A stretch of DNA of 64,000 nucleotides, from contig NC_015389.1 in assembly GCF_000195315.1 (NCBI RefSeq), positions 682,001-746,000 on the forward strand, written 5' to 3'. The position numbers were made by a program, and so were the translations under genes. Below the pieces are notes generated by a model. It saw only the letters and a list, made by a program, of their open reading frames with translations. It made no database searches and was not told the origin of the DNA. Shown here piece after piece: positions 16,134 through 24,419 of this stretch. Every line of letters begins with the position of its first letter. Within the stretch, counting starts at the first letter, position 1. This stretch comes from Coriobacterium glomerans PW2 (lineage in GTDB: Bacteria; Actinomycetota; Coriobacteriia; Coriobacteriales; Coriobacteriaceae).

Positions 16134-17993
16134 ATGGAGCAGATCATCTTGCAGATACTCAACGCATTGAGACGCGGCGAGGAACCATCCGAGCGCGATC
16201 TCGGAAGGCTCGTCAACGCTCAGGCCAAGCTCGCGCATCAAGATAAGAGGCGGTTCTCGAAGCGTCGGCTGCTGCCCTTCTATTTTCAGATCAAACGCGA
16301 GCAGCCGGCGCGCTGGAAGAGCTGGGATGTCTCACCGGAGCTCGAGCGATCCCTCATCGCCGCGCTTCGCATGAAACCCAGACGCTCCGCTTCGGGGGTT
16401 TCCACGATAACGGTGATAACGAAGCCCTGGGCGTGCTCGGGCTCGTGTGTGTTCTGTCCGAGCGATATTCGCATGCCCAAGAGCTATCTCCACGATGAAC
16501 CCGCCTGCGCTCGCGCCGAGCAGAATATGTTCGATCCCTACCTGCAGGTATCCTCTCGTCTCGTTTCGCTGGCGCAGATGGGCCACGCTATCGACAAGAT
16601 CGAGCTCATCGTGCTCGGTGGGACCTGGAGCGACTATCCTTTTGACTATCAGGTCTGGTTCATCTCCGAGCTCTTTCGAGCCCTCAATGAGTGCACCATC
16701 GGCGGCGCCGCACAGACTGATCTCCTCTCGACGGCGGGCCCGGGGATCGATCCGACTCCGGTGGGGGTGCGACAGCGACGCGAATGGTATTCCGCGCGGG
16801 GATTCGGCTTCGGCGCGCCCGCCGACGCCGAGCGCGTGCGCTCGGCTCAGCTCGCCATCGATCGCGCAGAGCTGAGCTATAACGCGGCAGTGGAGCGGGT
16901 GTACGGCACGGCTGCCGCTGTTCCGCCGATCGGCCGAGGCGAGCTGGCCGACCTCGACGGTCTCGAGACTCTGCAGCACAGCAATGAGTCCGCGCGCTGC
17001 CGTGCCGTGGGCCTCGTGATCGAGACGCGTCCTGATGCCGTCACAGCTGAAAGCCTGCGTCTTCTTCGGCGGCTTGGTTGCACAAAGGTGCAGATGGGGA
17101 TCCAGAGCCTCGACCAGGGCATTCTGGATGCCAACGGACGCGGGATCACGGTCGACAGGATCGAGCGCGCCTGCTCTCTGCTGCGGCTGTTCGGCTTCAA
17201 GACCCACGTCCACTTCATGGTCAATCTCATGGGAGCAACCCCGGAGCGCGACCGGCGCGATTACGAGCGTCTTGTCGGCGATCCGGCATTTCTGCCCGAC
17301 GAGGTGAAACTGTACCCGTGCGTTCTGGTGCAGGGGGCTCGTCTCGCCTCATGCTATGCTGACGGTTCATGGAGGCCCTACACCGAAGATGAGCTGATCG
17401 GTGTGCTTTCCGATGATGTGCTTGCGACCCCGGCCTTCGTTCGCGTCTCCAGGATGATCCGTGATTTCTCAGCCAATGATATACTGGCTGGCAGCAAGCG
17501 TTCGAATCTCAGACAGCTCGTCGAGGCCTCGCTCGCCGGACGTCCGGTACGCGAGATTCGCTATCGCGAGATCGGTGCCGCAGACATCGACATCGAGGAG
17601 CTCGCTGTCGATGTCGTCGATTACGAGACGACGGTCTCCTCCGAGCGGTTCTTGCAATGGGTCACGCCTGGCGGCGCGATCGCGGGCTTTCTCAGACTGT
17701 CCCTGCCGCATCTTGAATCTGTCGGCGAGCGAGGCGATGAGCTGCCGATCGGGCCCGGCGAGGCGATGATTCGCGAGGTGCACATCTACGGCGTGGCAAC
17801 GCGCATCGCCGCTCAAGGGGGCTCCGCTCAGCACCGAGGACTCGGGCGCCGCCTCATCGAGCGGGCCTGCGACATCGCGCGCGAGCAGGGTTACACGAAG
17901 ATGAACGTGATCAGCGCAGTGGGGACCCGCGCCTACTATCGACGCCTCGGCTTTGTCGACGCCGGTCTCTACCAGCAAAGGACGCTTATATGA
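16134..17993 (+). CDS. elp3: Bacterial Elp3: radical SAM/GNAT tRNA uridine-34 carboxymethyl-forming enzyme
   Basis: A 619-aa two-domain enzyme. The radical SAM core carries CSGSCVFC (Cys101, 105, 108) for the 4Fe-4S cluster, preceded by VSTITVITKPWAC, with KIELIVLGGTWSDYP and VIETRPDAVT as expected for Elp3. A GNAT domain (about 500-619) ends with QHRGLGRRLIERACDIA and YYRRLGF. Elp3 uses acetyl-CoA and SAM to make cm5U34 in tRNAs. No Elp1/2/4-6 homologues are seen, as is usual in bacteria. Start codon is ATG 16134 (family-like MEQIILQIL) or 16128; neither has a ribosome site. It shares a stop-start overlap (ATGA) with the next gene. The divergent Trm9-like methyltransferase suggests further conversion to the methyl ester. 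Confidence 0.9.
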   Translation: MEQIILQILNALRRGEEPSERDLGRLVNAQAKLAHQDKRRFSKRRLLPFYFQIKREQPARWKSWDVSPELERSLIAALRMKPRRSASGVSTITVITKPWACSGSCVFCPSDIRMPKSYLHDEPACARAEQNMFDPYLQVSSRLVSLAQMGHAIDKIELIVLGGTWSDYPFDYQVWFISELFRALNECTIGGAAQTDLLSTAGPGIDPTPVGVRQRREWYSARGFGFGAPADAERVRSAQLAIDRAELSYNAAVERVYGTAAAVPPIGRGELADLDGLETLQHSNESARCRAVGLVIETRPDAVTAESLRLLRRLGCTKVQMGIQSLDQGILDANGRGITVDRIERACSLLRLFGFKTHVHFMVNLMGATPERDRRDYERLVGDPAFLPDEVKLYPCVLVQGARLASCYADGSWRPYTEDELIGVLSDDVLATPAFVRVSRMIRDFSANDILAGSKRSNLRQLVEASLAGRPVREIRYREIGAADIDIEELAVDVVDYETTVSSERFLQWVTPGGAIAGFLRLSLPHLESVGERGDELPIGPGEAMIREVHIYGVATRIAAQGGSAQHRGLGRRLIERACDIAREQGYTKMNVISAVGTRAYYRRLGFVDAGLYQQRTLI

Positions 17994-18883
17994 GCAGGCG
18001 GGGTCCGCGGCGCGCAGCTTCAGCGTCCGCTCTGCTGGCCGGCTGCGCGGGTCTCGGCGCGATCTCGGCTCTGATCGCCGTGATCCGCGCTGCGCGTCTC
18101 GCCAGCACCGATGCCGACGCAGCCGTCATCCGAACGCTGCGGCGGGTCGGCCGAGAGCCGATCAGGGTGCTTTGCCAGGGAGGCGCATATCAATCGGCGA
18201 CCTATATCGGCAAGCGGTGGGCCGAGCCGGTGTTCGCCTATCATCGCGCACTTGACGCGCTGTTCGCAGCAGAGGAGGATCTGATCGCGGCAAGCGGTCA
18301 CGCCGTGCGCGATGTGCTCATGATCGGCGGCGGTGGCTATGCCTATCCCAAACATGCCCTTCTGGAGCATCCCGAGATACGCATGGATGTCGTCGAGATC
18401 GATGCGCGCATCGAGCGACTCGCCCGACGCTGGTTCTATCTGGATCGGCTCATCTCCCTCACCGGGTCGCGTCTGCGCTGCATCACCGCAGACGGACGAT
18501 CCTTCTTGGAGTCCGCTGGGCGCTGCTATGACGCCATCATCAACGATTCGTTCATCGGACGCGCGCCCGCGCGCGATCTGGCGACGCTCGAGGCCGCGCG
18601 AGCAGTGAGCCGGCGGCTGAATCCGGGTGGGGTCTATCTCGCCAACGTGTCCACCGAGTGCGATGGCGCGGACCCCGCCTTCCTGCGGCGGGTGTGCGCA
18701 ACCCTTGCGCCCGTCTTCGATCATGTGCGCATCATCGACGCGACCGATGAGGAGCTGGCCGCAGAGCGCACCTATCTCGTGATCGCCGGCGACGGCGATC
18801 ATGTATGGAGCGAGAGCATAGCCTACGACGAGAGCTTTCTGGGTGAGGTGCTCCTCGATGCGGAGGCGCCGGCCGCCCATTGA
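17990..18883 (+). CDS. Spermidine-synthase-like SAM-fold protein with N-terminal membrane segment
   Basis: A 297-aa protein. Residues about 12-33 are hydrophobic, probably a membrane anchor. The rest has the polyamine synthase fold: VLMIGGGGYAYPKHALLE (motif I), MDVVEIDARIERLARRWF and DAIINDSFIGRAP. In true spermidine synthases the last segment is DLIIxDxxDP; the Asp-Pro here differs, so aminopropyl transfer is uncertain. It overlaps elp3 by 4 bp and converges on the helicase gene, overlapping its 3' end by 61 bp. Role unknown; coupling with elp3 could mean tRNA-related methyl or aminopropyl chemistry, but this is speculation. Confidence 0.7.
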   Translation: MSRRGPRRAASASALLAGCAGLGAISALIAVIRAARLASTDADAAVIRTLRRVGREPIRVLCQGGAYQSATYIGKRWAEPVFAYHRALDALFAAEEDLIAASGHAVRDVLMIGGGGYAYPKHALLEHPEIRMDVVEIDARIERLARRWFYLDRLISLTGSRLRCITADGRSFLESAGRCYDAIINDSFIGRAPARDLATLEAARAVSRRLNPGGVYLANVSTECDGADPAFLRRVCATLAPVFDHVRIIDATDEELAAERTYLVIAGDGDHVWSESIAYDESFLGEVLLDAEAPAAH

Positions 18884-21237
18884 CGCACGCGCTGTCTCAT
18901 CCCCTCGATGTCGAGCACGCCCTCCGCGAATCCCTTGCGCACGAGTTGCGCCGGTAGAAATCTATCATATTTGTTGAAGTTGGGCGTCTCGGTCGGGTAG
19001 AGCAGATCGATCGGCTCGAAGTCCGCCTCGGCCGCCTCGCTCACGACCGAGATGAACGACGCGGCATCCGCCTTCATCTTGAACTGGAGGAAGTACGGCC
19101 TTGACACATCCATGCCGGACAAGCCGAGTCGTCGCGCGCATCTGATCTTGAGCAGCCGCTCGAGAGCGAGAAATGCGTAGCTGCCGAGCCACGGCATCAA
19201 ACACCATGTGTCGCCACCCAGACAGATCAGAGGTTCGCTCACCGCTCCCGAGAGCTGCGCGGCGCGTCTGGCCTGATCGAGTCGAGCGCGGGCGTTGTCG
19301 AGCAGATACGGGTAGACATCTCGCTCGGCGAGCACGCCGCGCATCCTCTCGAGCACGCGAGTGTGGATATCTCCCGGGCACTCGCCGAAGTAAGCGGGCA
19401 CCCGTCCTTTGACCTGCGTGCAGTAGACGAGATGGCGCTTCCAGTCTATCTCCTCGACGATCCAGCAATGACCTGCGATCGCGATGCGCTCCCCGGGGGG
19501 CGGGGGATTCACGATCGTTCCCAGCTCCGAGGACGCGCACCTGACCGTGAACTCCTCATTCTCCTGAAAGACCGCGTAGAACTTATAGGAGTTGACCACC
19601 CGCTCGCCAGCGAGCCCGATGATGAGCCCGCCGCCCTCGGTCCGCTCGAGATGATCCGTCTGAAGCAGATGGGTGAGCAGCGTCCGGTAGTCATCCAGGC
19701 TCACGCGATGAAACGGGCTCAGGGTGAGGACCCGCTCGGCCAGAGCGGCGCAGGAGAGCTCCCCTGTGCCGGCGAGCGTCGCCATGGTCTGATGGTAGAG
19801 CAGGCTGTAGGGGAGCCTGTCTGCACGCGGTGGCTCGACCCAGCGCTCTTCGCGGTAGAGCTGGATGAGCGCGCAGCCTTGGATGAGCTTCCAGGGAACG
19901 GTCTGCGGCATCGGATCTCGCGCCTGCGGTTGCTCTTCGCGCATGACGAAATGCATCTCGGGTGGCAGATCTCGACGCCCGGTCCGGCCCATGCGCTGCA
20001 GAAACGATGAAACGGTCCAGGGCGCATCGATCTGGAAGGCGCACTCGAGTCGGCCGATATCGATACCCAGCTCCAGTGTCGCGGTCGTGACGGTCGTCTG
20101 GTTCTGCTCTTCGTCTCGCATCAGCTGCTCGGCGGTTTCGCGGAAGGATGAGGAAAGGTTGCCGTGGTGGATGAGGAAGCGATCGGGTTCGCGCAGCGCC
20201 TCGCCGAGGGATCGAAGCATCGTGCAGACGGCTTCTGCCTCCTCCCGCGAGTTCACGAAGACGAGGCACTTGCGGCGCCGCGTATGCTCGAAGATGTAGC
20301 CGATGCCGGGATCGGCGTCGACCGGGGCAGCGGATGCCGGATCGCCTCGCCCGCTCACCTGCGCGCGGGAGATCGATGACTCCTCCTCGATCTTCGCGCC
20401 ATCCGCGCTGGCACCCGCTGCGCACCCGCCTGTCCCGTCCTCGGGTCGGATGGGACGGCTCTCGATGCGCTCGCAGCTCACCACCTCGGTCTGCCGCGCG
20501 AGCAAGCTCTCGACCGCGGCTTCGGAGGCCTGGGGCCCGCTGATATAGAAGTGCTCCATCGAGAGTCGCCAGGTTCGTCGGGGTTCCTCGAAGCGCGGCA
20601 CGATCGTGGCCCGCCCCGTGCCCGCTCCGAGCATCTCCGCGCAGCGCCGCGGATCGCCGATCGTGGCCGAAAGTCCGATGCGCCGCGGCCGCGCGCCCGC
20701 CATGCGCGACAGCCGCTCGATCAGGCAGAGCGTCTGAGCGCCTCTCTCACCGCGAAGAACCGAGTGGACCTCGTCGATGATGACGAACCGCAAATCGCAA
20801 AAGGCCCTGGGAACGCAACCATGTTTGTGCATGAGAAGAGCTTCCAGCGATTCGGGCGTGATCTGGAGGATGCCCTGGGGATGTCTGAGCATCTTGCTCT
20901 TGTGCGAGGCCGAGACGTCTCCGTGCCAGCGCCAAACCGGGATATCGGCTTCATCGCAAAGATCGCCCAGCCGCAGAAACTGGTCGTTGATCAAGGCTTT
21001 GAGCGGAGCGATGTAGACCGCGCCGATCGAGGTAGGTTGATCCTGCCAGAACAGCGTGAGAATCGGGAAGAGGGCCGCCTCGGTCTTGCCAGATGCGGTC
21101 GAGGCGCAGAGCAGGACGTTCTCGTCGGTGTTGAAGATGGCGTCGGCGGCGGCGACCTGAATGGAGCGAAGGTTCTCCCAATCGTGGGCGTAGATGAAAT
21201 CTTGGATGAACGGTGCGTAGCGATCAAAGGTGCTCAT
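18823..21237 (-). CDS. BrxHI/Lhr-like superfamily II DNA/RNA helicase
   Basis: An 804-aa ATP-dependent helicase, third gene of the TerB/BrxD operon. Motif I is ASTASGKT (45-52), motif Ia YIAPLKALIND, motif II DEVH (155-158), motif III GLSATIGDP; the second RecA domain has VNSREEAE, HHGNLSS, TATLELGIDIG and QRMGRTGRRD. This order and wording match the Lhr-like family that includes BrxHI of type 2 BREX. Between the RecA domains (about residues 250-305) lies a low-complexity insert rich in Ala, Gly, Asp and Ser. The C-terminus is a winged-helix/DUF-type extension. It starts 6 bp after the ATPase stop, so the genes are co-transcribed. It probably translocates on DNA or RNA as part of a complex with the other two products. 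Confidence 0.85.
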   Translation of the reverse strand: MSTFDRYAPFIQDFIYAHDWENLRSIQVAAADAIFNTDENVLLCASTASGKTEAALFPILTLFWQDQPTSIGAVYIAPLKALINDQFLRLGDLCDEADIPVWRWHGDVSASHKSKMLRHPQGILQITPESLEALLMHKHGCVPRAFCDLRFVIIDEVHSVLRGERGAQTLCLIERLSRMAGARPRRIGLSATIGDPRRCAEMLGAGTGRATIVPRFEEPRRTWRLSMEHFYISGPQASEAAVESLLARQTEVVSCERIESRPIRPEDGTGGCAAGASADGAKIEEESSISRAQVSGRGDPASAAPVDADPGIGYIFEHTRRRKCLVFVNSREEAEAVCTMLRSLGEALREPDRFLIHHGNLSSSFRETAEQLMRDEEQNQTTVTTATLELGIDIGRLECAFQIDAPWTVSSFLQRMGRTGRRDLPPEMHFVMREEQPQARDPMPQTVPWKLIQGCALIQLYREERWVEPPRADRLPYSLLYHQTMATLAGTGELSCAALAERVLTLSPFHRVSLDDYRTLLTHLLQTDHLERTEGGGLIIGLAGERVVNSYKFYAVFQENEEFTVRCASSELGTIVNPPPPGERIAIAGHCWIVEEIDWKRHLVYCTQVKGRVPAYFGECPGDIHTRVLERMRGVLAERDVYPYLLDNARARLDQARRAAQLSGAVSEPLICLGGDTWCLMPWLGSYAFLALERLLKIRCARRLGLSGMDVSRPYFLQFKMKADAASFISVVSEAAEADFEPIDLLYPTETPNFNKYDRFLPAQLVRKGFAEGVLDIEGMRQRVRQWAAGASASRSTSPRKLSS

Positions 21238-21243
21238 GATGAA

Positions 21244-22647
21244 CTATATCTCGAATTCGGTGAAGAGGCGGCGATTGCGCTCGGTGCCTATCTCGATGCC
21301 GTCCGATCCGCCCGACGGCATCGTCGCCTGTGAAGCCCCCAGGGCCTCTGAAAGATCGAGCTGCGGGTTCTGATACAAGATGTCGAGCAGTTCGATGAAG
21401 TCGCGAATCACCTCGCGCGGCGTCAGATGCGTTTCGGCTCCCATGCGAGCGAACTCGATCTTCAGAAACTCAGCCAGATCGCGCTCATCGAGTCGCGTTG
21501 GATATCCGAAATAGCCCGCATGGATACCGGCGAGCTTCTCGACGAGCACCAACAGCTCTTCATAGGTGAGCTGGTGCAGGCGCACGATCGGTGCGAGCAT
21601 GTCAGCCGCGTCCTCGCGCGCGAATCGACCCTGCGCGAGTCGGCTGCGCAGCGCCTCGTAGCTGAACACCCCGCGACGACGGTCCTCGACGGTTTGGGGC
21701 GTGCCGCCCATGATGATGCCAAGGTGGCGCGCTTTGCCCTGAAGGGTATCGTTGTACATCGTCAGGATCTTCTCGTAATTGTACTGGCGCGTGACAGCGT
21801 TCGGGATCTTGTGAAGGTTGACCAGCTCGTCTATGAGCACGAGCATGCCCCGATAGCCCGCGCCGACCATGAATTGAGCGAAGAGCTTGATATAGTCGTA
21901 CCAGTTGTCCTCGCTGATGATGGCGGTGACCCCCAGCTCGTCGCGCGCCTCGGTTCTCGTTCGATATTCGCCGCGCAGCCATTTGATCACCAGCGATCCG
22001 ATCTCGGTCTCACCGCTCGCATGCGCTCGGTAATACTTGATAAGGAGCTGTGTGAAGTCGAAGCCGTGCACCATATCCGAGAGCATGGCGATCCGCTCGC
22101 GGATTCGCCGCTCGACGATCGCCGCGAATCGAGGATCGTCGGCATCGGGTACCTTGCCTGCCGCTGTCGCTGCCGGGGTCAGCGCGCCGGAGTGCGCGTC
22201 CTCTTCGGAGGCGACCTCGGCCTCGACCGACGAGATCCATCGATCCAAGATGAGGGGCAGCGCTCCGCCCTCCGGCCGCGTTTTCGTGGAGAGGTTTCGC
22301 ATGAGTTCGCGATAGGTGGCCAAACCCTGTCCCTGACCACCCTGAAGGCGGCGATCCGGTGAGAGGTCGGCATCGGCGACCACGAAGTCGCGGCCCATGG
22401 CATGGGTTCTGATGGTTTGGAGCAAAAACGACTTGCCGCAGCCGTAGCGTCCGACGAGGAAGCGGAAGGATGCGCCACCTTCTGCGATGAGGTCGAGATC
22501 GCAGAGCAGCGCGCGAATCTCGACCTCGCGCCCCACGGTTATGTAGGGCAGACCTATCCGCGGCACCACTCCTCCCTTCAAGGAATTGATGATCACGGCG
22601 GCGACGCGCTTCGGAACGCGTGGCGGCTGGCTTGCGGACTCACTCAT
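21244..22647 (-). CDS. BrxD-like P-loop ATPase (DUF2791/BrxC-BrxD superfamily)
   Basis: A 467-aa ATPase. An N-terminal helical segment reads VAAVIINSLKGGVVPRIGLPYITVGRE, the typical BrxD opening. Walker A is GRYGCGKS (66-73), Walker B is LVLIDE (269-274), and a sensor-like region reads GIIMGGTPQTVEDRRRGVFSYEALRSRL. An acidic/Ala-rich insert lies at 145-172. BrxD acts in type 2 BREX phage defence, but PglX, PglZ, BrxC/PglY and PglW are not in this window. Its start overlaps the TerB-domain gene stop by 4 bp (22644-22647). It probably forms an oligomeric motor or loader for the following helicase. Confidence 0.85.
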   Translation of the reverse strand: MSESASQPPRVPKRVAAVIINSLKGGVVPRIGLPYITVGREVEIRALLCDLDLIAEGGASFRFLVGRYGCGKSFLLQTIRTHAMGRDFVVADADLSPDRRLQGGQGQGLATYRELMRNLSTKTRPEGGALPLILDRWISSVEAEVASEEDAHSGALTPAATAAGKVPDADDPRFAAIVERRIRERIAMLSDMVHGFDFTQLLIKYYRAHASGETEIGSLVIKWLRGEYRTRTEARDELGVTAIISEDNWYDYIKLFAQFMVGAGYRGMLVLIDELVNLHKIPNAVTRQYNYEKILTMYNDTLQGKARHLGIIMGGTPQTVEDRRRGVFSYEALRSRLAQGRFAREDAADMLAPIVRLHQLTYEELLVLVEKLAGIHAGYFGYPTRLDERDLAEFLKIEFARMGAETHLTPREVIRDFIELLDILYQNPQLDLSEALGASQATMPSGGSDGIEIGTERNRRLFTEFEI

Positions 22648-24266
22648 ATTCGGACGATCTCCTTAAGGTCGCTCTCGTAATCGTCGATGGCTCGCGGGCT
22701 GCCGTCGACGCACTCGATGACGGTGTCGCCGAGGATCTCGAGCATCTTCTCGTTGATAGCGTCGATCAGCATATCCTGGCTGATTCTCGCTGCGGCTTGC
22801 GCAACCGAGCGCGCGCGCTCGTCTCGATCGAGCAGCGCACGCAGCCAATCGGCCTCCTCCGCGCTGAGCGGTCCGCTTCCCGCCGCTTGGGCTGGAGCCC
22901 GACTGATTCTGGCGCCACCGTCCTGCGGAGCCGCGGGCACTCGCGAGAGGAGGGGGTCGCTGGGCGCGTCTTTCGTCGCGGTCGTCTCGTCGGGGTCGAG
23001 ACCCTCTGAGGGCCCGGGCGCGCGCTCCTCATCCACGAGCAGCGCCTCGCAGACCCCTTCGGCTGCCTTGCGGATCCTTGCGAGCTTGGACAGATCTATA
23101 TCGATCACTCGAGGGGCGTGGTCGCGCTTCCAGCCCAGCCAGGTCTCGATCTCCCGATCGATGATCTTCGCCAGGTACTTCGGTGTGCTCCCCTCCTTGA
23201 GGGGATGGGCCGGGTCGAGCTTCAGCCGCAGCCTGCAGTCGAGTGCGCGCATGATGCGTCCGAGCTTTGCGCTCCTGGACCGGCTGGCATGCTTCCGCGA
23301 ACAGGTCCAGCGGCCCCGCTCGCATCGGTAGCTGCAGACTCCGTCAAGTTCAAAACAGGCGCGCCTGTGCGGGTTCCTTTCGAAGAAGACCGCGGATCGA
23401 AACATCTCGTATGGCTCCTCGGAGGCTCTTCCGAAAAGGTTCTCGCTCAGACTCAGCTTGCAGCGGCGGTCGCAGTGCTGCGCCAAGCGCGCGTAGACGG
23501 CGCATGCGCAGCGCCGCATGTCCTCGGGGTGGTCTCGAAAGAGTCTCGAGGCGGTGATGCGATACGTGGACAGCGTCTCGATGGCGCCGAGCAGCCGCCT
23601 CTCGCGTTCGACGTCGGGCGGCAGCGGGAGGGGGCGGGGCTCGATGCGATCGAGCTCGGCGAGCGCGCCATCGAAGATGACCTCTCGGCATCCCGCTATG
23701 AGCCCGGGATCGAGATCATGATAGACAACCATATCCCGCCGCCAGATGCGCGCGTAGCGATCGATATTCGAGTTGAGGGCGCGCCACGCGCGCCAGAAGG
23801 AATCGAATCGGGAGAACGCCTCAAGCGGATCGTCCACACCGATGCCGTTGATGAGTTCGTACAGGTAGACGTAGGCAAACGAGAGCGATGCGTCCTCGAC
23901 GCGGCCTGCGCGCACCGCCGAGCGCCATGTGAAGTAACCGCGCAGCTGGCGGTCGCTCATTGCGCTGTAGGTGGGAAAGTACGACTTGAACGCGCCGTGA
24001 TAGGGGCACTCGTCGACGACGTCGGCCATGAAATCGCCCTGAAGGCAGAACAGCTCGCCGTCCGATAGCCATCGAGGCCGCGAGTCCACCTGTCGTACGC
24101 GCGAGATCGCACGCATGCGACGGTAGCGATCGGGAAGATAGGTCGACATCTGCCGGCCCGTCATGAGGATCGGCTCCTCGCCGTGGATGGTCTCAGAGAA
24201 ATGGGAGGTGCCGTGCCAGCGCTCATCGCTCAGAATGCGCGCTATGAGCTCTTGGGCATCCGACAT
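22644..24266 (-). CDS. TerB-N/TerB-C domain protein
   Basis: A 540-aa protein, first of the three-gene operon. The TerB-N domain (about 25-235) shows LPDRYRRMRAI, then WLSDGELFCLQGDFM, the core FKSYFPTYSAMSDRQLRGYFTWRSAVRAG and SFAYVYLYELINGIGV. The TerB-C domain (about 385-540) shows DIDLSKLARIRKAAEGVCEALLVDEE and, after a Pro/Ala-rich linker (420-465), the ending DTVIECVDGSP...DYESDLKEI. The central region is Cys/Arg-rich (CSYRCERGRWTC) and may bind metal. Comparative genomics has linked TerB domains to tellurite/stress islands and DNA processing; no TerC/TerD genes are here. ATG 24266 follows GAGGAGAGGAG. Its partners are the BrxD-like ATPase and Lhr-like helicase. Confidence 0.87.
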   Translation of the reverse strand: MSDAQELIARILSDERWHGTSHFSETIHGEEPILMTGRQMSTYLPDRYRRMRAISRVRQVDSRPRWLSDGELFCLQGDFMADVVDECPYHGAFKSYFPTYSAMSDRQLRGYFTWRSAVRAGRVEDASLSFAYVYLYELINGIGVDDPLEAFSRFDSFWRAWRALNSNIDRYARIWRRDMVVYHDLDPGLIAGCREVIFDGALAELDRIEPRPLPLPPDVERERRLLGAIETLSTYRITASRLFRDHPEDMRRCACAVYARLAQHCDRRCKLSLSENLFGRASEEPYEMFRSAVFFERNPHRRACFELDGVCSYRCERGRWTCSRKHASRSRSAKLGRIMRALDCRLRLKLDPAHPLKEGSTPKYLAKIIDREIETWLGWKRDHAPRVIDIDLSKLARIRKAAEGVCEALLVDEERAPGPSEGLDPDETTATKDAPSDPLLSRVPAAPQDGGARISRAPAQAAGSGPLSAEEADWLRALLDRDERARSVAQAAARISQDMLIDAINEKMLEILGDTVIECVDGSPRAIDDYESDLKEIVRI

Positions 24267-24299
24267 CGCCTGCTCCTCTCCTCGCGCCCGCGATTCGGT

Positions 24300-24308
24300 A
24301 TCATAGCA
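24300..24308 (-). promoter_or_regulatory. Extended -10 promoter element of the TerB/BrxD/helicase operon
   Basis: On the minus strand TGCTATGAT (TGn plus TATGAT) lies 34 bp before the ATG. No good -35 is seen, as is usual with extended -10 promoters. The 153-bp spacer to purL holds no gene. Confidence 0.4.
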
Positions 24309-24419
24309 TAACAGGCAAACACATGTTCGCTTCGCAGGGAAAGCGCATATTCCCTCCGGTTCGCATGCGGCTGACGCAAACGTGGCGAGGCGGGCGCGGC
24401 ACCAAAGATCTGGTCTGGA

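Noticed and set aside
18823-24266. Complete BREX phage-defence system
   Set aside because: Only BrxD- and BrxHI-like genes are present; PglX, PglZ, BrxC/PglY and PglW are absent from the window.
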